A stretch of 64,000 nt of DNA, from assembly GCF_910592395.1 (NCBI RefSeq), contig NC_088326.1, positions 5,401,001-5,465,000 on the forward strand. Direction: 5' to 3'. The stretch's first letter is position 1. Each line of letters opens with the position of its first letter. Below, one piece after another: positions 32,224-42,045 of this stretch. Below the pieces are notes generated by a model that did not search any database, had not been told where the DNA came from, and was given only the letters and a program-made list of their open reading frames with translations. A program made the position numbers and the translations under genes. This DNA is from Lineus longissimus (Eukaryota; Nemertea; Pilidiophora; Heteronemertea; Lineidae).

Positions 32224-33130
32224 CTAGGTGGCGTAAAGCTGAGAAACACCCGTCAAGTCGTAGGTGGCTGCACCCATTTCACCTAACTCTGATTGCTGGA
32301 GCTTGAAGACCGGTTCAAGGCTCAATATGAAACCGGTACGAGGTGAACGGAGTTGGACAGCGAGGGCAGCTGGGGTCAAGCCAGCATCATTGGGTACCCT
32401 CATGAGATATCGAAAAGCTTCTCTCTTTAAACGTCCAATGTCCTCTGCGTCGCTTTGCATAGCTTCCTCGCTGTTAGCATATTCAATTTCTTGGTAGACA
32501 GCATGACTATGAAATGAACCAGGGCATTCCCACTGACACCCGCAACTTAAAATCAGCGCCCTCTACAATGAGTCGCTCAATCATGTCCAACTGACCCATC
32601 CACGCAGCCGCAGAGAGACACGTGGACGCTTTCGGTCTCTCGTGAATAAAATAGTCTCCACATGCTTTGGTGTTCAGCGGCGCTTTCCGTTCCGATCGGT
32701 CCTTTATCGAGCAAAGCATCTAAGATATCAATCCACAGTCGTTATTCGCGACAACAATGTGAACACACTTCTGATCCTTGTACTTTTTACTAGTGTATAG
32801 TTTACGTACAGAAGATCAGGAACTGTTCTATGTGTTTTTTCGTTGCATTTTCCTTCCTAAAGAGCAGGGCCGTGTGCAGCAACGAAGCACTCGTCCCTTT
32901 CTCTATGTAACAATCACTTGCAATATCAACACCACTACACCCCGTCTTTCTAATATGTCCGGTATGTCAAGATTTAAGTCTGATTTCAAGGCGCGGTTCA
33001 ACAACTGAAACACCTTTTCGTTCTCTCCATCTTTCAAGAACTGTTGATATCCTCTTGAGCTTTTGATATCGACGGCTTCCGGATAAGATGGTAAGTTAGC
33101 TCTAGATCGAGTAGTCCAAAGTGTCACCAA
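32224..33130 (-). pseudogene. TRPV-like ankyrin N-terminus, decayed
   Basis: Read on the minus strand in changing frames: an N-terminal piece with YQQFLKDGENEKVFQLLNRAL; an ankyrin-like piece (SASLLHTALLF); another (HIVVANND then DILDALLDKG); another (ASTCLSAAAWMGQLDMIERL); and finally NDAGLTPAALAVQL with a downstream YDLTGV. The last resembles the G-L-T-P-L-x-L-A repeat and the linker before S1 in TRPV channels. At least three frame shifts separate these parts, and no introns with good borders explain them. With the pore fragments at 17.7 and 24.6 kb on the same strand, it suggests one ancestral TRPV gene. It is non-functional as it stands. Confidence 0.65.
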
Positions 33131-33633
33131 GACGTAATGGCGGCCAAACTGCTCACGCGGTAGCCGTGGTCGGCAACTCAGCAGCGCTACAGCTCCGCAC
33201 TGATTGACGCCCCCCCCCTTCGTCCTCTACCTCCGTCTTCTTCGGAGATAGTGTCAGAGCGTCGGGGTTATGTGCAACAAAATACGTGTAGTAGTGACCC
33301 AAAAACTGAAAACTAATCATGAACTGTTTGTAGAATAACTAGACAAATTAAAACATGTTTTAGTAGAAATATTCAATATATTGCAGAAAGTTTATGAGGA
33401 AAGTAGATATTAAGCCACACAGTAACGCCTCTTTTTTTCGCCATTTACCCACATTTGTTGCTGTTCCTTGTGCAGCGCAAAGTTATTTTTTACACGAAAA
33501 GCCCCTCTTGTAGTATGGGAATCACTCATCTGATCTCATGAGGGTTTTGTTACATTACGTACCGTTGCCAAGGTAAACATTCTGGTATTCGCCGACATGT
33601 ACCAGCCAACTCGCACGGTACACGGTGGAACTA
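33131..33633. other. Intergenic, no gene recognised
   Basis: There is a C run near 33211 and otherwise nothing I can assign. Confidence 0.4.
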
Positions 33634-33770
33634 ATAGTGAGTTTTAGCAAAGCGTCCGTAACGCCCTAGTGAACGCCTATCTCATTGTTCGACCGATGAT
33701 AACGATGTCAAACATGGGATAGGGGTTCACGTGAACGTTTCAGGGGCTTTGCGAAAACGCCCTTATAGTG
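33634..33770. mobile_element. Small foldback MITE (GTTTT-GCAAAGC family)
   Basis: About 135 bases with inverted ends: GTTTTAGCAAAGCGTCCG on the left, and the reverse complement of CAGGGGCTTTGCGAAAACG on the right. The centre contains CATTGTTCGA. Two related copies lie at 44439-44683 and a partial end lies near 50933-50962. Confidence 0.55.
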
Positions 33771-33960
33771 CGTGTGCGACGGGAATCACAATCATTCATT
33801 GATCGACCCCATTAATGACCAGTCCACAACTGTTATTTATTCCTAATGGTTTTTAACGGTTATGCCACTGTTTCGAGATCGCCCATGAGGTGTAAACGTT
33901 TTGTTCATTAATAGGACATAGTGTAAACATTCTGCAAAAATCACCTACCACTATGAATAT

Positions 33961-34029
33961 GCACATACCCAAAGTGTCTCCAGGCTTGTGTATGATCTTC
34001 ACATTTAAGTGTTGGGGTGTGAAAATGTA
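33961..34029 (-). repeat. Split direct repeat B2 (outer 3' end)
   Basis: 69 bases beginning GCACATACCCAAAGTGTCTC on the plus strand, repeated exactly at 34239-34307. This copy forms the outer left edge of the element. Confidence 0.88.
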
Positions 34030-34184
34030 ATGGCGCGAAGATACATACACGGCTCTAAAGCAATCCGGATACTAGGGCGAGGAGGGAGGGGAAAGCCAAT
34101 CCACTGCAGTGGCTCCAGAGCCTGCCATCGTACACAGGGTTTACATTAACCTGTACACGCCAAACTGTCTTCCTTCTGGGTGTC

Positions 34185-34238
34185 CATGCGAGACGAAATA
34201 CAGTTCGCTCAATCACCGCCAGGATACACTTTGGATCT
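34185..34238 (-). repeat. Split direct repeat A2 (internal)
   Basis: 54 bases beginning CATGCGAGACGAAATACAG, identical to 39974-40027. It is directly adjacent to B1. Confidence 0.88.
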
Positions 34239-34307
34239 GCACATACCCAAAGTGTCTCCAGGCTTGTGTATGATCTTCACATTTAAGTGTTGGGGTGTGA
34301 AAATGTA
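34239..34307 (-). repeat. Split direct repeat B1 (internal)
   Basis: Exact second copy of the 69-base B repeat, contiguous with A2. The join reads GGATCT|GCACAT. Confidence 0.88.
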
Positions 34308-34655
34308 CAGGCGCGCACGCCCGGGCTCTCAACCATCCCGGAGAAACATGCCCTACTTCATAACTCCTTTCCCAATACTTAAACAAAATTAACTAATTAA
34401 TCCGCCATAATTAATTATTAATTAGGGACTAATTAGTCCGGAATTCGAAAATAAGGTAACGAGAAATTGTAACTTAAATTCTAACATTGCTTTATTATAA
34501 GAACTCAACACTGTATTTTAAATTCCACAAAAGATTACACGGTATGGTTTTAGTATGATGATGCATGTAGCGAAAAGGCGAGGCCACACTCTAACCAACA
34601 CAATCATGCAATAATTACAATACGAAAATGCATAAAAATATACATCGAAATCTGC

Positions 34656-35840
34656 TCAAGGGAACGCTGCTGGGAAATTATCAACATCGCCAAACTTACT
34701 GTAAAGTGTTTTAACCGCTTCTGGCCGACGAGAACTGTCAGCCAGGGCTTCGGACACATTAGCCGCTTTTACCAAAATATCTGACCGACTGTAGTACTCT
34801 GCTGATGCCTCTGTGAACCAACCAACATGAGACATTACTTCCGCCGGGCTTGAAGCTGCCCCCGACAGAAGCAAAGTAATGGAGCAGCCGGCTCTTAAGC
34901 CGTGAGGGGTCTCACCCTGGTTGATCCCCAATGTATTTAGATAAATCTTTAATCTATCGTAAATTGTACTGTACGAAATAGGCGCATCCAACACTACACC
35001 GGCTTCTGAGACTGGACGGAATAAATATCCGACCGTAAGATCCATCCCCCAGGTTTGTGCCTTGGAGATATACTGCTGAACTCCCTTTACCGGGCAAATA
35101 AGATGATTTGGACATTCTTTAACAATGAAGGTATTCACTTTGTTTACCGAAAACGATTTCCCATGGGAATGAGAGATTACAAGACCTGATCCATCGGGTA
35201 AGCGTTTAACTTCCTGTGTTTTTAAAATTCCCAAATCACTCGCCCTATCCCCGGCAAAGAACTGCATCTTGAGAAAAGCTTGGTCTCTGGACAAAACGAA
35301 TTGCTCCCTAAGGGATAGATCTGGTCTTTTAATCTGGTTATCGATATATTTTGAAATAGCTTGAAGCTTATCCATGAACAAGGGCTTTGCCTGCTTGGCA
35401 ACTACGTGCGAGAAACCTTGCTCTCGTTTGACACACTTCAAATACGATTTCACAGGAGGTGAATCAGCCGGATTCCCAACCCCGGAGAAAATATCCCACG
35501 TGCTGCCCCTGTCGGTTTCTTCAGAAATAATGGATTTCAGGGACCGGACTAATCCTTCTAACGTACCGAAGGCAAGACGGGTAGGACACCCACAGTGGAA
35601 TTTACCATGATGCACGAGGAATATACAGGAAGCATTATGGATCTGTGTCCTACCGGCCTTGTCTTTCCATACTAAAAATCGTGTTAGATCTTTTGGAGAA
35701 ACCCGTTCCAGGGTTGGCCTCTTAGGCAGTTGTGCCAAAAATTGCAACAGCTCGTTTTTTAGGGATTGCCTTTTCTTCATAAGGGGGGTTGCGGAAGCCG
35801 CCTTATCCAACTCCTGGAGCCGCTTGTCAATTGCCCCCAT
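34656..35840 (-). CDS. DIRS-type tyrosine recombinase
   Basis: An intact 394-residue protein from an ATG at 35840. It is a tyrosine recombinase of the DIRS kind, which inserts circular cDNA without a DDE integrase. The catalytic signature is complete: R199 in FFAGDRASDLG, H313-x-x-R316 in PHGLRAG, H338 with W341 in SHVGWF, and the nucleophile Tyr at 349 or 350 in AEYYSR. The N-terminal 130 residues form a helical arm with a Cys/His cluster (FHCGCPT near 81-87). It follows the RT region by about 70 bases. The coding frame shows no lesion, unlike gag and RT, so it could still supply activity in trans. Confidence 0.9.
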   Translation of the reverse strand: MGAIDKRLQELDKAASATPLMKKRQSLKNELLQFLAQLPKRPTLERVSPKDLTRFLVWKDKAGRTQIHNASCIFLVHHGKFHCGCPTRLAFGTLEGLVRSLKSIISEETDRGSTWDIFSGVGNPADSPPVKSYLKCVKREQGFSHVVAKQAKPLFMDKLQAISKYIDNQIKRPDLSLREQFVLSRDQAFLKMQFFAGDRASDLGILKTQEVKRLPDGSGLVISHSHGKSFSVNKVNTFIVKECPNHLICPVKGVQQYISKAQTWGMDLTVGYLFRPVSEAGVVLDAPISYSTIYDRLKIYLNTLGINQGETPHGLRAGCSITLLLSGAASSPAEVMSHVGWFTEASAEYYSRSDILVKAANVSEALADSSRRPEAVKTLYSKFGDVDNFPAAFP

Positions 35841-35912
35841 GTCAACGCTGATTTTCTGAAATAATCAAGATTAAAGCGTCATCCACAGAGTATATTCGAA
35901 GGATATCGCACA

Positions 35913-38074
35913 TTATGATGTGCAGCTAATTCGAAAAGCCATTAATGGCCATCTCAAACCGACGTTATCTCTGATGAACCCCTGCTTGGAGGGATAATAT
36001 ACTACGCCCTTTTCTCCTTTAACCCCAAGGCAAACCTGTGAAATTATCCTGGGCTTTAATAGTGGCCACCATATTGGCGCGGGTGACGTCATGGGTAGCA
36101 CAAGCGTGCAAACTGGGATTTCCTGCTGGATCAAAAACTGAATAAGGGGTAGAATGACAGCGATAGGTGGGAAAACGTAAGGATTTAGCTCCTTAGCTAT
36201 TTCCTGGGCGAAAACATTTTGACCCGCTGACAGAGGTGAAGGGTGCAGGGTAAAATGTCTCAAAACATCGCCCTGTATTGAACGCATTGCATTTGAGTCA
36301 CATGCCATGAGGTCTACTCCGTGCGGGCCATAGAGTAACTCCAATTGGAACCATTTTTCACTTGCCAACATAGTGTCCTGAGCTGAAATCGCCCTAGAAG
36401 GAGCATCTGCTGGGTTTTCTGCCGAAGAAATGTACTGCAAACGTAAATCAATATTTAATTGCTGAGTAAGATGAAACAATTTTTGTGAGCATTTCATTTA
36501 AGGCGTTGTCCTTGCAACCCTTGTTATTCCACGACGAAACTAGGCTTGTGTTATCGACTTTAACGTCTACCCGGTGGTCTTTTATATTTGTACCCAATGC
36601 TAAGAGGGAAGAATAGAGGGCGTCGGCCTCTTTGACATGAATCGGCCTTATATCATCTGCAGCCCAATAATCACCTTAAGTATGACCAACCTGTGGCCCT
36701 GATAGAGTGACCGCGCCATAGCGATATCCCGAAGCATCAGTAGCCAGAGCGTAATGTAAATGTTTTTCTGGTCTCCAAGAAAAATGCCCATGCCAATCAT
36801 CCAAAAATGCCCAGAATTGTATCTCGTCCCGTAGGGGGCCAGAGATTGGGATGGTTTTACTGTTTTTCGAAGCTTTGGCTATTGCGCTAAACAACTCTCT
36901 CGTAAATAGTTTTGCGGCCGGAAAAACCAACATCATAGAAATGCATTTACCCGCGAATCTTTGTAGCGTTTTAAGGCTGACGAAGGGCTGACGAAGAATT
37001 TCCTCGCGCAAAACCTTAAACTTCTGTTTCTTATCAGATGGCAGAAGAAACGCCTGCCTGCTAGAATCTACTAGAAACCCTAAGGACTTGAGCGCCATCA
37101 TAGGTTGCAAAACACATTTTGGCAAGGAGAACGTGTAACCTAGTTCTGTAAGGATATATAATACCAAAAAGACCCAAAGCAAAGGAATGCTTGACGCGTC
37201 AATATTCTTAGGGACCACGTAGAATCTGTCGTCAATATACTGGATGGTTGGGATCCCCAAATGTCTTAAGAAGGTTGTAGCTGCATAGCCTACAGTTTGA
37301 TAAACATAAGCCGATGATTTCCATCCGAACGGAAGCGTCGTACAAACTAGGTACCAACCTGCCCATTCCATGCCAAAATACGTTTGCGAAGTTTGCGATA
37401 ATTTAATATGGTCATACCCCGATTTCTCATCAGTGGCAAACATGAGAGCATCTTTGTGTACCAATCGCGGTACTTCTTTCAATGTATCTAATGTGAAGGG
37501 AGAATCCTTAATCCACAGGTTAAGGAATCTCTGGTCATTGCATAATCTCGGCTTTGAAGGTTCAACTACCAAGGGCATGACTACTTTAGGGGGCGGACAC
37601 TCCCCAACTTTACCCCAAACTCTGACTGAACCTGCTTTGATTCTATCATTCAAGGTTTCGGAAATAAAAGCAGCTTGTTTCTGACAATGGACAGAGTTAG
37701 GAAAAAAAACTAACTGGGGGTTCGTTTGAATTGTATTTCTGACCCTTGAATTCACCCTTAAATGGCCTAAAGAAAGAATGCACATCAACCCCTTTTTCCA
37801 ACCAAGTGTGAACCATCTCGCTCTCTGGGAAATCGTTCATTATGGAACCTCAAAGTTCAATATTTTGATGCAATTGTCCAGCGACAAAGTGTTCAGGGTC
37901 CCTTAAAGGCAAAGTGTCCAAAGGCACCGGAGTTTTTTGTAGAAGTAATACATCATTTACAACCTGATTGAGTTTGAATTGTTGAGCTGTGAAGTCAGGA
38001 GAAGTTTCCCCAATGGTAGTCCAAGACGCCTGTAACCTCTTGACCTTTTCGGCAGCAATTGGATTAAATTTCAC
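35913..38074 (-). pseudogene. DIRS reverse transcriptase-RNase H-Dam-like ORF, broken
   Basis: RT core: KPRLCNDQRFLN, the palm Asp in DEKSGYDHIKL, LPFGWKSSA, and the catalytic YIDD (residues 184-187 of the frame starting at 37788). RNase H follows: LATDASGYRYGAV, then ENPADAPSR. A further domain with GPHGVDLMACDSNA and YVFPP resembles phage-type Dam methylases. Breaks: TGA at 37850-37852, a one-base shift in an A8 (plus-strand) run at 37702-37709, TAA at 36676-36678 inside RNase H, and another one-base shift at 36480-36484. The first ~25 residues of the 370-codon frame are out of register with the real N-terminus. The element cannot make full-length RT from this copy. Confidence 0.85.
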
Positions 38075-38366
38075 CGCATATTCCCATTCTGGAATCTCTG
38101 GCTTAAAGTGCCCCAGTGAGATAGTAGGGGGGGGATTCCTGCAAGAACCAAAATAAAATGTAGAAACATCTCATTACAGGCGTATCAGACTATCAAAGGG
38201 AGAACTTCTCCTAACTCACAGCTCGCGCGAACTAGGTCCGCAAGGGGTAAGATCCCTTGAGCTGAGAGAGAGGAAGATGTTCAAAATCAAAATTGCTTTA
38301 CTTATTAACGGTTTTCTAAACAATACACTTATACCACTTAGCGTACCGGACTATTTTACCTTAGAC

Positions 38367-39408
38367 CTATTTCTTGTTGTCAAATTGGGCCTTTGCCAAC
38401 TTCATCTTTTCACATTCTTTGTACCAATGCCCAACCTCACCGCAAAAATTACATGGGCCCGGGTTATTTCTAGCATAACCATAACCGCCATAACCCCTGC
38501 CGCGACCTCTACCTCTGCCGTACCCATAACCCCCGCCATATCCCTGACCGTAAGCGGCACCATAGCCACCAAAGCCAAACTGATGCTGGGGAGGTGGGGG
38601 AGGCTGCGCGTAAACATGCTGAAGGGGGGAAGAGGATACGGCAGAAGAGGTAACCGGTGGAGACTGTGACCTGGAACGAAGCGGCTTTTTTTACCAACTT
38701 TTTGGCCTTTTTGCACTTGGCTAAAGCTTTCATTATTACGTCAGACTGGCCTCCACCCAATGCGGAAAGACAAAAAGTGGGGATATCAACAGTATCTTTG
38801 AAACGTTCAGCTTGTTTGCCGAGCTCGTAAAAGAGGTGCAAATCTTTGTGATCTTGGTCCTTGGCGCACGCCACTAGTTCGTCTAAAGTGGCTAGGATGA
38901 GGGTAACGTTGGGCTTTACTTGTAAGGATAAATTCCTCACCTTCCTCAGGACTGCCTCCACCGGTTCTGCCTTTCGGTTCTTTTCTCTCTTTTCTAGTTC
39001 TAGAATTCGTTCCCGTAAACGCGGCGCGGTTTCCTCATCCTGTTCTTGACGGTCGAGGCGAGGGGCTTTGGCTACTGGTGCTTCGTCTTCATGCAATTGT
39101 TGTCCAACGGGCTGTCCATACTCGTTCGCAACCACAATGGCCGAATGTAGCAGCAGGCGGAAGTTGCCTACCGAATCTTCTCGACCTGACATTCTGAAAA
39201 AATCTACCGCATCTCCACCCGTGAGTTCCTGAAAGGCTACTGCTATGTCGGGGACGTCCAATTGTTCGGTAGGGCGGTTGAGGCGTATACGAGCAAGTGG
39301 GTCCGGGAGGTCGTCGTCCTTGAAACGGGCGAGAAGCTTCAAAATGGGCAGCAAATCTCTGCCCACTAATGAGTGCCTTTTCCGCAATAATATGTTATTG
39401 GAAGCCAT
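38367..39408 (-). pseudogene. DIRS gag-like ORF1 with one-base frameshift
   Basis: It starts at ATG 39408. About 240 residues follow in the first frame: a helical region, then a charged coiled-coil-like stretch (RERILELEKREKNRK). At a T7 run on the plus strand (38686-38692) the frame must change. Reading on in the next frame gives an Arg/Ser segment (RSRSQSPP), a Gln/Pro stretch, a Gly/Tyr/Arg low-complexity region (GYGRGRGRGRGYGGYG) and a CCHC zinc knuckle, CNFCGEVGHWYKEC, ending at TAG 38367-38369. This composition fits a nucleic-acid-binding capsid-like protein. The extra base may be a mutation, a sequencing error or, less likely, a programmed shift. Confidence 0.82.
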
Positions 39409-39973
39409 GACAGAAAACTTCTAGGAGCGAAGCAATCTAGCCACGGCCTAGAAGGGAGTGAAACAAGATTGCCACCAGACCTGAATTTAAACTCACGCCC
39501 AGAGATTATGAATGGGATTATAAAACCAGTTGAAAGGTGTAAAAGCCAGTTAACAAAGGATCTCCGGCGTGCACAAAAGGGCGTGTCACGTAACACGAAT
39601 CACGCGGCGAGCTTGACGGGAAAGCGCATGTGCGCACCCAACCCTCGATATGTTACATAATGTAAAACCTAATGTTTTGCTGCCCTAGCAGACCTATTTC
39701 CATAATGCATTTACCTATGCATTTCCTATACCTCTGTATACATGACCAAACCGAAATGGCCGCCATACCAAATAACCAAACTGCCAAGTAACCTAAAACT
39801 TGGAACCTTCACTATAGCTTTATAATAGCCCTTACCGAACTCTAAATTTGGCAAAAGGACGAGCACAAACTTAGAAACGGGATAGCTGTATAGAAAATCT
39901 AAAATAGCGAGAAATAGGCAAAAAACGGAGATAATTACCTGAGAGCGCACAAAAAAGCCGACCGTAAGGTGAA
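39409..39973 (-). other. DIRS 5' leader
   Basis: About 565 bases lie between the gag start and repeat A1. It contains no coding frame that I can assign and presumably holds the element promoter. Confidence 0.5.
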
Positions 39974-40027
39974 CATGCGAGACGAAATACAGTTCGCTCA
40001 ATCACCGCCAGGATACACTTTGGATCT
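39974..40027 (-). repeat. Split direct repeat A1 (outer 5' end)
   Basis: 54 bases identical to A2 at 34185-34238. Sequence beyond 40027 (TGAACCGATAC) has no match at the other end, so this marks the element edge. Confidence 0.88.
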
Positions 40028-40880
40028 TGAACCGATACTAAAATGTCACACTGTATTACGTGCTGGTTATGTATACAATACAATTCTGCACACATGTTGC
40101 GTGTATTTTCAGGACACGTACTTACTTTATTGGACAAAACACCAGACAAACGAACTCGTACAGGCTCAATTTCATACCTTACAGCAAGACAATACTGAAT
40201 TGTAATTAAATCACAAAGATTCTAAAACTTCGTATGGCCAATCGTTAAGCCTGTGCACCAGTCGAAAATGACCCCTGGAAAACGTGACGAATTAAGGTAT
40301 ATGGTTATGTAGAGACCATGCCCGTGAAAGCCTCCTAGATCAACAGCGCATGAAATAACCTTTTGCCTCCCGGACACTCTGTCCTTGGATTAAGGGTTGA
40401 CCGTAGCCACCGCCATTTTGGCTATAACTTGAAATCCTAAAGCAAGACCGCCTTCAAAATAAGGTAAACGCCAATCTCAATGGTGGGAGTCTGTTCCCAA
40501 GTAAACAAAGAACTGACTCCCACCGTCGAAATTGGTATTTGCCTTGTTTTGAAATAGTTTTAGTTGCTTTAGGATTTCAAGTTCTAGTCAAAATGGTGGT
40601 ACATAATGGTCAACCCTTCAGACCAATTAATATGAAGCAAATGATGACGGTTTCCTCAATACGAACACTATCTCCCTAATCCTTACTACAAAGCATTGGA
40701 AATGATATGATTATTATAGATGAAAGCCTTGTCAAAACACGTTTGGAACATCCTGAACGAAAAACACATTGCCCTGATCTGGTCAGGTCACTGGTCACCT
40801 GCATGAGGGGTCACCAGGATATCGGCCCAGCTGCACATTTTTGTTCGGTTTATAACGGCGGCCATATTCTTCTGAAATTT
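40028..40880. other. Intergenic, no gene recognised
   Basis: Contains an inverted pair near 40438-40570 (sequence around CAAAATAAGGTAAACGCCAAT and its approximate complement), perhaps a small foldback. No coding evidence. Confidence 0.35.
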
Positions 40881-41900
40881 AAAAAGTGCGATATCTCTCT
40901 TATAAGTGACTCGTTTTCGATAAAAAAATTATGGTAGGTTCTCCTAGCTAGCAAGGATACATCACATATCCTAGGGGTTTTTCATTTGACGTAATTTTCA
41001 GGGTCACAGAGATCAAATGGCGTAAATTGAAGCACGTTTCATAACCGCGAAAGCTTTTTGAATTTGAAAATTGGTACTCATGACTCGCTACCTCATATAA
41101 CCTCTGACACCAAATTTTGGTCCGATCTGATTATCGACTTGGCCACCAGGGGCCAAAACTAAAATAGGGAAAAAGTGCAATATCTCGCTTATTAGTGACT
41201 TGTTTTCGATGTTAGGTATGGTATGGTAGGTACCCTGAGCAAGGGTACATTACAAATCATACGGGTTTTTGATTTTACCTACTATTGAAGGTCATAGTGG
41301 TCAATTTCCGTAAATTGGCCATTTAAGTGTAACTATGGCAAGTTTCTTAATCACTCAAGCTATGAACTTGAAACTTGGTACACATGATTCCCTATGTCAG
41401 ATAACCTGTGAGGACGAAATTCTGATTCTTGACTTGGCAACCAGGGGGCCAAAACAGAAAAGGTAAGTGCAATATCTTGCTCATTAGTGACCTGTTTTCG
41501 ATAATGTCTTTATGATAGGTACTCCAAACAAGGATCGCATGTCGTATGAGTTTTTGATTCGACCTACTTTTCAAGGTCAAAGAGGTAAAATGACTAAGAT
41601 TGGTCGTTTGAGTGTAACAATGGCACGTTTCTTAACCGCTAAAGCTAACAACTTTCACTTGGTACACATGATCCCCTATGTCAGATCACCTCTGACACCG
41701 CTGACACCACTGCCAGGGAGCCATGCAGGGAGCCAACACTGAGAGGTAAAAAGTGCAATATGTCATTTATTAGTGACTTCTTTTCAATAATATTTTTGTT
41801 GTAGGTACTCCAAGCACGAATCCAACACATTTCATACCGATTTTGATTAGACCTATATACTGTACAATGTAGCATGTTTCTTAATTAACCAGGGTGAATT
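40881..41900 (+). repeat. Tandem repeat, about 289-bp period, ~4 copies
   Basis: Copies begin at AAAAGTGCAATATCTCGC-like sequence at 40881, 41170, about 41462 and 41748, with spacings of about 289, 292 and 286. Each continues with TTAGTGACTTGTTTTCGAT, GGTACTCC-AGCAAGG and a TCAAGGTCA...GGTCAA segment. The copies are diverged from each other and the last is incomplete. It is a minisatellite or short satellite array; frames across it are not genes. Confidence 0.8.
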
Positions 41901-42021
41901 CTTAACCACCAAAATATCTATACGGTGAGCACAATGGCCCCTGGCCTTTTCATTTCAGTCAACGAAACGAGACTTTTTGAAGAGAATTCGACTGGCATGA
42001 TAAAAACAATAAAATTTAGAG

Positions 42022-42027
42022 TTTATT
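42022..42027 (-). terminator. Polyadenylation signal of the two-exon GPCR
   Basis: AATAAA on the minus strand, 19 bases beyond the stop codon, giving a very short 3' UTR. Confidence 0.6.
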
Positions 42028-42045
42028 CAGGGTCAGCTCGCGCAA

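Larger units (their letters stand above)
33961..40027 (-). mobile_element. DIRS-order retrotransposon with split direct repeats (PAT-like)
   Basis: About 6.07 kb on the minus strand. In element order: repeat A1 (40027-39974), gag-like ORF, RT-RNase H with a Dam-like domain, tyrosine recombinase, B1 (34307-34239), A2 (34238-34185), about 155 bases, B2 (34029-33961). A copies are 54 bases and B copies 69 bases, each pair identical as I read them. B1 and A2 abut, and their junction equals what joining the two outer ends would give, as expected for an element that integrates from a circle. Split direct repeats are known in PAT and Ngaro elements; a Dam-like domain favours PAT-like. Only the recombinase frame is unbroken. 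Confidence 0.88.

Noticed and set aside
37714-37788. N-terminus of the 370-codon RT frame
   Set aside because: It is out of register: the family-like N-terminal sequence (WLEKGVDVHSFFRPFKGEFK) lies in another frame and joins at the homopolymer at 37702-37709.
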